NCBI GenBank assembly: GCA_027027675.1
Contig: JALVKT010000014.1
Span: forward strand, 1-6,135
Direction of reading: 5' to 3'
From: Thermofilaceae archaeon
GTDB taxonomy: Archaea; Thermoproteota; Thermoprotei; Thermofilales; Thermofilaceae
DNA length: 6,135 nt
A program made the translations under genes and the position numbers. The notes under the pieces are model-generated. The model had not been told where the DNA came from and did not search any database. It saw nothing but the letters and a program-made list of their open reading frames with translations. Numbering within the stretch: position 1 is the first letter of the stretch; every line of letters begins with the position of its first letter. Below, piece by piece: positions 1 through 4,489 of the stretch.

Positions 1-529
1 TCGTGACCCTCCTGGCCCCCGGGACGAGCCTCTTCAAAAGCCCTAGCCTGGTAGCGTACATGAGCGTCCCATGCTGCAGCACGCAGCCACCCCTAACCAC
101 CTGCGCGCTACCGGAAACCTTCAAGCCGCCTATGAGCACGTCGTTCGGCTCCTTGTAGGAGGCGTCGAGCCCGAGGCCCCGAAGCTCCCTCGCCAATCTG
201 CCGCACACAGCCCTGTAGAGCCTCCACGGCTCGCCCACCCAATCCAGGGGGACTGCAACGCTATAAGTCACCTCCCCCTCCTCGTCGTGAAACACGGTGC
301 CCCCGCCGCTCGGGCGGCGGACAACGTCGACGCCGGCCTCCGCGGCCGCCTCCAGGTCAACGTCGCTGAGGGGCCTAAACCTGCCCAGCGTTACGGCGCT
401 GGGGCTGAACCCGTATATGCGGAGCGTGGCCACCCCGTCCCTAGCACACCTCTCGAGCAGGGCAAGGTCGAAGGCCATGTTCCACGCGGCCCCCCTAAAG
501 CCGTCGAAAACTATACGTAAGGCGCGCAT
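1..529 (-). CDS. lplA: Lipoate-protein ligase A / octanoyltransferase family protein (partial, C-terminus beyond window)
   Basis: This is a cytoplasmic BPL/LplA/LipB-fold enzyme that activates or transfers lipoate or octanoate onto a lysine of lipoyl-domain proteins (2-oxoacid dehydrogenase E2, glycine cleavage H protein). The first 176 residues are present. The N-terminus is typical (AAWNMAFDLALLE, residues 14-26). The substrate-loop motif RRPSGGGTVFHD is at 71-82. The signature GGLKVSGSAQ at 134-143 carries the presumed catalytic lysine K137, followed by LQHGTLMYA (151-159). The ATG at 529-527 was chosen because it puts the family N-terminus right at the start. The frame stays open to base 1, so it cannot be seen whether the accessory C-terminal domain is attached, carried by a separate LplB-type gene, or absent. 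It diverges from the LipS-type pair with 29 bases between start codons, which strongly supports a role in lipoylation. Ligase (free lipoate) and LipM-like octanoyltransferase activity cannot be told apart from sequence alone. Confidence 0.9.
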   Translation of the reverse strand, partial: MRALRIVFDGFRGAAWNMAFDLALLERCARDGVATLRIYGFSPSAVTLGRFRPLSDVDLEAAAEAGVDVVRRPSGGGTVFHDEEGEVTYSVAVPLDWVGEPWRLYRAVCGRLARELRGLGLDASYKEPNDVLIGGLKVSGSAQVVRGGCVLQHGTLMYATRLGLLKRLVPGARRVT

Positions 530-565
530 CGAGCCTATAACCGGGGGGCACGGCCTTAATGATAA
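530..565. promoter_or_regulatory. Compact divergent promoter between lplA and the LipS-type genes
   Basis: Only 29 bases (530-558) separate the two start codons. On the plus strand a TATA-like CCTATAAC (533-540) lies about 22 bases before the ATG at 559. On the minus strand the AT-rich box TTATCATTAA (565-556) is centred about 31 bases before the lplA ATG and spans the start codon of the plus-strand gene, which fits a nearly leaderless lplA transcript. No GGTG Shine-Dalgarno is visible for either gene, also consistent with leaderless or near-leaderless mRNAs. The plus-strand box is a few bases closer than the usual 26-27 base TATA spacing. Box assignment is by eye. Confidence 0.4.
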
Positions 566-1467
566 CCCTGCGCATCTCCCAGGGCTCGCTCGACGCGCTA
601 AGAGGCGCCTACAAGGGCCTCGCCGAGCCGCGCACCCTCTACCTACTCCAGTACAGCCCGGCCGGCTGCGCAGCCTCCTGCACCTTCTGCGCCCAGGCCC
701 GGGGCGGCGACAGGCTCGGGAGAATCCCCTGGCCAGCGATAAGCCTCCAGGAAATCGTCTCCGCAGGCCTCGAAGGCTTCACGCGCATATGCCTCCAGAC
801 GGTTCTGAAGCCCGGCTTCCTCGAAGAAGCCGCTTTGATAGTCAAGGCTCTCTCCGGGAAAGGCGTGCCCATAAGCCTGGCATCGACCCCCGCGCCAACC
901 TACTGGCTCGAAGAGATGAAGCGGCTGGGAGTCGACTTCCTCGGGGTCGGCCTGGACGCGTTCACGCCACGCATACACCTGAAGGCCTCGAAGCCCTACC
1001 CATGGGCCACGTACATAGACTACACGCGGCGCGCGCTCAGAGTCTTCGGCCCCGGCCACGTATACGTGCACCTAGTGGCTGGCCTCGGCGAGACGCCCAG
1101 CGAAGCACTCAGACTGCTTGACATGCTATACGGGATGGGCGCGCGGGCAGCACTCTTCCCACTCGTCTCCACGAGGAGGCCCTGGAAGACACTCGTGGAC
1201 AAGCGCTACTACAGGCGCCTACAACTGGCGGCCTGGCTCCTAAACACGGGGCGCAGGCCCAGCGACTTCTTCACGGAGCGCCTCGAGCCCACAGAGAAGC
1301 TCCTCGGCATCAAAGGCTTGGAGCACGCGTTCCTCACACAGGGATGCCCGGGCTGCAACAGGCCCTTCTACACCGAGAGGCCGGGCGACATGTACAACTA
1401 CCCATCCCCAGCCCTGCTGGGGAAAAACCTCGAAGCGGCCATGCGTGAAGCGGGGCTAAAGCGATGA
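559..1467 (+). CDS. Radical SAM protein, LipS1/LipS2-type lipoyl synthase component (first of pair; biotin synthase-related)
   Basis: This 302-residue radical SAM enzyme is related to BioB. The CX3CX2C motif for the SAM-bound [4Fe-4S] cluster is C37-C41-C44 in GCAASCTFCAQ, and a TIM-barrel-like alternation follows (FLGVGLDAFTP at 127-137, VYVHLVAGLGETPSEA at 168-183). Near the C-terminus QGCPGCNRPFYTERP (261-275) supplies C263 and C266, plausible ligands of an auxiliary Fe-S cluster that would be the sulfur donor. The archaeal lipoyl synthase of Thermococcus kodakarensis consists of two such proteins, once annotated as biotin synthases, that insert sulfur at C6 and C8 of protein-bound octanoyl groups. 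The short length, the overlapping second radical SAM gene and the adjacent lplA support that assignment over biotin synthase. Which member corresponds to LipS1 and which to LipS2 was not resolved, so no symbol is given. The stop overlaps the next start (ATGA), implying translational coupling. Confidence 0.82.
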   Translation: MITLRISQGSLDALRGAYKGLAEPRTLYLLQYSPAGCAASCTFCAQARGGDRLGRIPWPAISLQEIVSAGLEGFTRICLQTVLKPGFLEEAALIVKALSGKGVPISLASTPAPTYWLEEMKRLGVDFLGVGLDAFTPRIHLKASKPYPWATYIDYTRRALRVFGPGHVYVHLVAGLGETPSEALRLLDMLYGMGARAALFPLVSTRRPWKTLVDKRYYRRLQLAAWLLNTGRRPSDFFTERLEPTEKLLGIKGLEHAFLTQGCPGCNRPFYTERPGDMYNYPSPALLGKNLEAAMREAGLKR

Positions 1468-2306
1468 AGGCCTTCTACCCAATACCCCTCTTCCCCACGG
1501 TAAGCGTTACAGGGGCTAGGTGCGCGCTCAACTGCCCCTACTGCGCCGCAACCCTGCTCCACGGCATGCCCCAGGCCCCCACCCCACGCCTCCTAGACAT
1601 GCTCCTCTCAAGTCTCGAGGCCAGCGGGGCCAGGGGCGTACAGATAAGCGGGGGCTTCGACAGGCGCGGCAAGCTCCCACTAGACGGCTTCTACAACGTC
1701 ATATCCAGGCACAGCGGCAGGCTCTACACGATCGCCCACCAGTTCCTCGTCAACAGGGAGGAGGCCGAGAGGCTCGCCGAGGCCGGCGTGAAACGGGTCG
1801 ACTACCCCCTCACGCTCGACAGGCGCGTTCTCGCGCTACGGGGGCTCAAAGCATCGCCGCGCAGCGTCGAGGAGAGCTTCTACGCGCTGGCTGAGGCGGG
1901 GGCCGAGCCGGTGCCCCACATACTGGTGGGGGAGCTTGCCGGCCGCCCCTCGGGGGAGGAGGAGGCGCTGCGCTTCGCCGCGGAGGCGGGGGCCGACCTG
2001 ATAGTCGTTATAGCGTTGACACCCCTAAAGGGGGCGCCTATGCGCGCAGAAGCCCCGCCTTCGAGGGTTATGGAGCTGCTCAGGCTGGCGAGAAAGTTGG
2101 CGCCGGGAGAGGTGGCGCTGGGGTGCATGAGGCCCCCGGCCGTGAGGAAAAATGTCGACCCCCTGGCTGTCAAGGAGGGGCTCATAGACCGCATAGTGGC
2201 CCCATCGCCCCACGCGGCCCCCGACGCGGAGAGGTACGGCGCCTGCTGCTCGGTAGACTCGGGCTCGCTTGAAAGATTCAGGCTTGACCGCTCCTCTCCC
2301 CGCTGA
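1464..2306 (+). CDS. Radical SAM protein, LipS1/LipS2-type lipoyl synthase component (second of pair)
   Basis: This 280-residue radical SAM protein starts within the stop of the preceding gene (ATGA overlap at 1464-1467). The SAM-cluster motif GARCALNCPYCAATLLHG gives C20-C24-C27. Then come VQISGGFDRRGKLPLDGF (59-76), with the glycine-rich motif typical after the cluster, and PHILVGELAGRPSGEEEA (151-168) and VVIALTPLKGAPM (181-193) as barrel strands. Late cysteines are C221 in ALGCMRPP and the adjacent C261-C262 in RYGACCSVDSG, candidates for auxiliary-cluster or sulfur-transfer residues. It belongs to the archaeal biotin-synthase-like proteins now known as the partner subunit of two-component lipoyl synthase, acting with its neighbour on octanoyl-E2 or octanoyl-H protein. 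Absence of other biotin genes nearby and the lplA neighbour argue against BioB. LipS1 versus LipS2 identity is not assigned. Its last 29 bases overlap the end of the minus-strand flavoprotein gene. Confidence 0.82.
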   Translation: MKAFYPIPLFPTVSVTGARCALNCPYCAATLLHGMPQAPTPRLLDMLLSSLEASGARGVQISGGFDRRGKLPLDGFYNVISRHSGRLYTIAHQFLVNREEAERLAEAGVKRVDYPLTLDRRVLALRGLKASPRSVEESFYALAEAGAEPVPHILVGELAGRPSGEEEALRFAAEAGADLIVVIALTPLKGAPMRAEAPPSRVMELLRLARKLAPGEVALGCMRPPAVRKNVDPLAVKEGLIDRIVAPSPHAAPDAERYGACCSVDSGSLERFRLDRSSPR

Positions 2307-3000
2307 GCCACCAGGTGCGTAGGGGTCCACGCTCGCCCTTCTGCTCCTCCTCGAACGCCCTTATCCTGCGCCTCACCTCGTCCACCACCTCCTCGAGGGG
2401 CACGTCGTTCCTGTACCATGGACGCTTGGCAGAGGTTTTAGCGGCCTCCGCGACGGCCAGGCCAACGTTTACCGAGTCTAGCACGGCGGCCTCGTCCTCC
2501 AACGCGTCCCCCTTGTCAGTGTAGTACGCGAAGCCCCAGGGCGGTATCGCGAAGCCCATAGAGTTAAGGGTGAGGAGGAGGTTCGCCGTCACCATGGCGC
2601 CGCCCTGCTCGTTCCCCACGGCTATGACGCCGGCCGCCTTGCCCTCCACCACGCTCCTACCAACGTGGTGTATCATGTTCTCGAACGCGGTCATCCTGTC
2701 GATAAGGTTCTTCACGACCCCGCTCACGTTGAACCAGAAAATCGGGGTCGCCAGTATCAACCCGTCACTCTCCTCTATGAGACGGTAGATTACGTCCATT
2801 CCGTCCCGTATAACGCAGGGCAGCTTGCACGCCTCCTCAACGTCCGAGAGGCAGCCAAGGCAGGGCCTAATCTCGTAGTCGTACAGGTCGACGCGCACGG
2901 TCTCCGCGCCGGCCATCCTAGCGCCTGCGAGGGCGGCCTCCAGCAGCCTAGCCGTGTTGCCGTACTTCCTCGGGCTACCGTTAAAACCCACAACCTTCAT
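2278..3000 (-). CDS. Flavodoxin-fold NAD(P)H-dependent FMN reductase / iron-sulfur flavoprotein-like protein
   Basis: This 240-residue cytoplasmic flavoprotein is of the NADPH-dependent FMN reductase family, which moves electrons through bound FMN; the partner is unknown. The N-terminus MKVVGFNGSPRKYGNTARLL is the first strand and phosphate-binding loop (GSPRKxGNT, 8-16). DGLILATPIFWFNVSGVVKNLIDRM (79-103) is the conserved flavin-binding segment, and VIAVGNEQGGA (125-135) follows. Four cysteines, C47, C50, C58 and C62 (CX2CX7CX3C), lie where iron-sulfur flavoproteins carry their cluster motif, although the spacing differs from the compact Isf pattern. The first ATG of the open frame is 84 bases upstream, inside surE, and adds a basic tail foreign to the fold. 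The ATG at 3000 was therefore chosen, giving a 25-base gap after surE; no GGTG core precedes it. The last ~20 residues (ERGPLRTWWLSGERSGQA) are encoded partly in the 29-base overlap with the second LipS-type gene. It is likely the third gene of the tmk-surE unit. Confidence 0.85.
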   Translation of the reverse strand: MKVVGFNGSPRKYGNTARLLEAALAGARMAGAETVRVDLYDYEIRPCLGCLSDVEEACKLPCVIRDGMDVIYRLIEESDGLILATPIFWFNVSGVVKNLIDRMTAFENMIHHVGRSVVEGKAAGVIAVGNEQGGAMVTANLLLTLNSMGFAIPPWGFAYYTDKGDALEDEAAVLDSVNVGLAVAEAAKTSAKRPWYRNDVPLEEVVDEVRRRIRAFEEEQKGERGPLRTWWLSGERSGQA

Positions 3001-3025
3001 TGCAGGTGGGAATGGCCGCCGCGCG

Positions 3026-3778
3026 TTAAAGGGTTTCCCCGCCCAACGCCTCCCTGAGCCACGCGTTGTCGCCGCCCGGCTCAACGCTGAGCGCCGAGAG
3101 GGAAGCGTAGCCCTCCTTGACGACGCACACGTCGCTGCCAGGCGTTATACACCTGTAGCTGTCAAGCGTCCACTCCTCGAACTCGCAGACGCCGCCGCTG
3201 CACCTGAGGAGCCTCTCAACCTCCCCCCGCTCCACGGGCGCCACCTTGACGCCCCTCCAGCCCCACGCGGGCACGTTGAGGCTCACAACAGGCGTCGCCC
3301 ACTCCACGCTTGAAAGCCTCTCCAGGACTTCGAGGCCGAGCCTCGCCGCAGCCACGTACCTCTCAGCAGGCATGGACTCGTAGTCCCTCCACGTCCTGGC
3401 GACGAGCGACACGGCCATGCCCCTGAAGCCGCGGAGCGCCGCCTCGAACACGGCCCCCAGCGTGCCGGAGCTGTAGACGTCCCACGCGCCAAGGTTCGGC
3501 CCTTTGTTCACGCCGCTCAGCACGTAGTCAAAGTCCCTCCTATGCCCGTCCAGCGCCACAGCCACGGCGTCGGCGGGCGTCGTGTCGACGAGCACCGCGG
3601 GGGCACCGTAAAGCTCGCCGCGCCTATAGCTTAGCCTGAAGGACACGGCCTTCCCCACGCCGCTCCTAGGCCCGCTGGGCGCCGCTATGAAGACCTCGTG
3701 CCCCCTCCTCGCCGCCTCCGCCACGAGGGCCTCCAGCCCGGGCCCGGGGCCGTCATCGTTGGAGATGAGGAGCTTCAT
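3026..3778 (-). CDS. surE: 5'/3'-nucleotidase SurE
   Basis: This 250-residue divalent-metal-dependent acid phosphatase removes phosphate from nucleoside 5'- and 3'-monophosphates in the cytoplasm. The family signature is complete: MKLLISNDDGPGPGLEAL at the N-terminus with metal ligands D8 and D9, APSGPRSGVGKAVSF (33-47) with S39, VDTTPADAVAVAL (64-76), and LSGVNKGPNLGAWDVYSSGTLGA (87-109) with N91 as the remaining ligand. VVSLNVPAWGW (164-174) matches the conserved late strand. Length is normal for the family. The C-terminal part has four cysteines (C193, C198, C210, C218), which could form disulfides, as is common in hyperthermophile cytosolic proteins; this is inference. The start overlaps the tmk stop by 4 bases (ATGA), and a GGTG Shine-Dalgarno core lies 7 bases before the ATG, so it is likely expressed coupled to tmk. 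Confidence 0.95.
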   Translation of the reverse strand: MKLLISNDDGPGPGLEALVAEAARRGHEVFIAAPSGPRSGVGKAVSFRLSYRRGELYGAPAVLVDTTPADAVAVALDGHRRDFDYVLSGVNKGPNLGAWDVYSSGTLGAVFEAALRGFRGMAVSLVARTWRDYESMPAERYVAAARLGLEVLERLSSVEWATPVVSLNVPAWGWRGVKVAPVERGEVERLLRCSGGVCEFEEWTLDSYRCITPGSDVCVVKEGYASLSALSVEPGGDNAWLREALGGETL

Positions 3779-4359
3779 GGCAGCACACCGTCTAGGCGTA
3801 TAAGCACCTCCTCGAGCACCTCGCGCGGCGTCTTGGACGCATCTATCACGTGGAACCCGTACCTCTCGGCGAGCTCTAGGTAGCGCCGCCTAACCTTCTC
3901 GAGGAAGTCGCGCCGCTCAAACCTCGTGAGCCGCCTCTCGTTGAGTCTCCTCATAGCCTCGTCGACGGTGATGTCCAGCAGGAACACGGTGCCCGGGTAC
4001 AGTGCCTCGCTGTTCAGCTCCAGTATCTTCTCCTCGCTGAGGCCGCGCGCATACTGGTATGCAAGGCTCGAGTACACGCTCCTATCGCTGACCACGACCA
4101 GCCCCTTCTCAAGAGCCGGCCTGACAACTGTGAACTGGAGCACAAGCCTGTCGGCGGCGAAAATTATGGCCTCGGCGAGGGGGCTTGGCCCCGACTCGTA
4201 CAGGAAGCGGGTGTTCTCCCTGCCCCACGGCTCCTTGACGGCCACGAAGCCGACCCCCCTCCTCCTAAGCTCCTCGGAGAGCATGCGCGTCATAAGCGTC
4301 TTACCAGCGCCGTCTATCCCCTCGAAGGCTATGTACCTCCTAGCTGTCGCGTCGTTCAC
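3775..4359 (-). CDS. tmk: Thymidylate kinase (dTMP kinase)
   Basis: This enzyme phosphorylates dTMP to dTDP with ATP, an essential step of dTTP supply in the cytoplasm. From the GTG chosen here (194 residues), the P-loop GIDGAGKT is at 14-21, followed by VKEPWG (41-46) in the region that binds the substrate phosphate, FAADRL (67-72), the DRSVYSSLAYQ motif (92-102) for nucleotide recognition, VFLLDI (125-130), the arginine-rich LID-like segment NERRLTRFERR (140-150), and a final VIDASKTPREVLEEVL. The frame opens further, to an ATG at 4413, adding 18 residues. GTG 4359 was preferred because a GGTG core sits 6 bases before it, family members start only a few residues before the P-loop strand, the extra stretch uses codons rare here (TCT, ATT, AGT), and the best TATA-like boxes would start transcription inside it. 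The function is secure; the start is not. First gene of the tmk-surE-flavoprotein unit. Confidence 0.9.
   Translation of the reverse strand: MNDATARRYIAFEGIDGAGKTLMTRMLSEELRRRGVGFVAVKEPWGRENTRFLYESGPSPLAEAIIFAADRLVLQFTVVRPALEKGLVVVSDRSVYSSLAYQYARGLSEEKILELNSEALYPGTVFLLDITVDEAMRRLNERRLTRFERRDFLEKVRRRYLELAERYGFHVIDASKTPREVLEEVLIRLDGVLP
3786..3789 (-). promoter_or_regulatory. Ribosome binding site (GGTG) of surE
   Basis: On the minus strand GGTG lies 7 bases before the surE ATG at 3778, inside the end of tmk. GGTG matches the core complementary to the archaeal 16S 3' end. It supports the chosen surE start and independent re-initiation after tmk. Confidence 0.6.
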
Positions 4360-4365
4360 AGAGCG

Positions 4366-4369
4366 CACC
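4366..4369 (-). promoter_or_regulatory. Ribosome binding site (GGTG) deciding the tmk start
   Basis: Minus-strand GGTG is followed by 6 bases (CGCTCT) and then GTG at 4359. The same core and similar spacing precede surE. This is the main reason for placing the tmk start at 4359 rather than at the upstream ATG at 4413. Confidence 0.5.
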
Positions 4370-4413
4370 TTAAGCTTCACGGCGCCCGCACTAATAGAGA
4401 TAGCTCGTGGCAT

Positions 4414-4489
4414 ACACGTCTACGCTTTAACTTTAAACCATAGGTTTTTAGAGAGCCACGATAGATGTATAACACAGAGATGTAGTGTA
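4414..4489. promoter_or_regulatory. AT-rich divergent promoter region between tmk and the AlbA_2-like gene
   Basis: This is the most AT-rich stretch of the window. It contains a tandem repeat CTTTAA-CTTTAA (4425-4436), which on the minus strand gives two overlapping TATA-like boxes (TTTAAAG, GTTAAAG) and would start tmk transcription around 4400-4410, leaving a leader of about 40-50 bases before GTG 4359. For the plus-strand gene the candidates are the palindromic TTTAAA (4432-4437), GTTTTTAG (4444-4451) and TGTATAAC (4466-4473), the last about 20 bases before the ATG at 4490. No clear operator dyad was found. The boxes are assigned by eye. Confidence 0.5.

Noticed and set aside
297..1121. 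274-residue plus-strand open frame crossing from lplA into the first radical SAM gene
   Set aside because: Its arginine-, proline- and alanine-rich translation has no domain, and it overlaps two genes with clear motifs. It results from high GC content.
559..2306. Assignment of the radical SAM pair as biotin synthase (BioB)
   Set aside because: Two short paired proteins with extra C-terminal cysteines next to lplA, and no bioA, bioD or bioF nearby, fit the archaeal lipoyl synthase better than BioB.
1880..2419. 179-residue minus-strand open frame opposite the second radical SAM gene
   Set aside because: Serine/alanine/glycine-rich low-complexity translation antisense to a gene with a clear CX3CX2C motif; a shadow frame.
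3001..3084. N-terminal extension of the flavoprotein to the ATG at 3084
   Set aside because: It would overlap surE by 59 bases and add a basic, disordered tail before the canonical MKVVGFNGSPRK start of the flavodoxin fold.
3926..4489. In-frame open extension upstream of the 537-residue protein, giving a 725-residue frame
   Set aside because: It runs antisense through tmk, which has complete family motifs, and through the AT-rich promoter. The serine/leucine-rich translation is a typical antisense shadow.
4441..4489. Search for an operator dyad, riboswitch or small RNA in the tmk / AlbA_2-like spacer
   Set aside because: No convincing stem-loop or inverted repeat beyond the short TTTAAA palindrome was seen.
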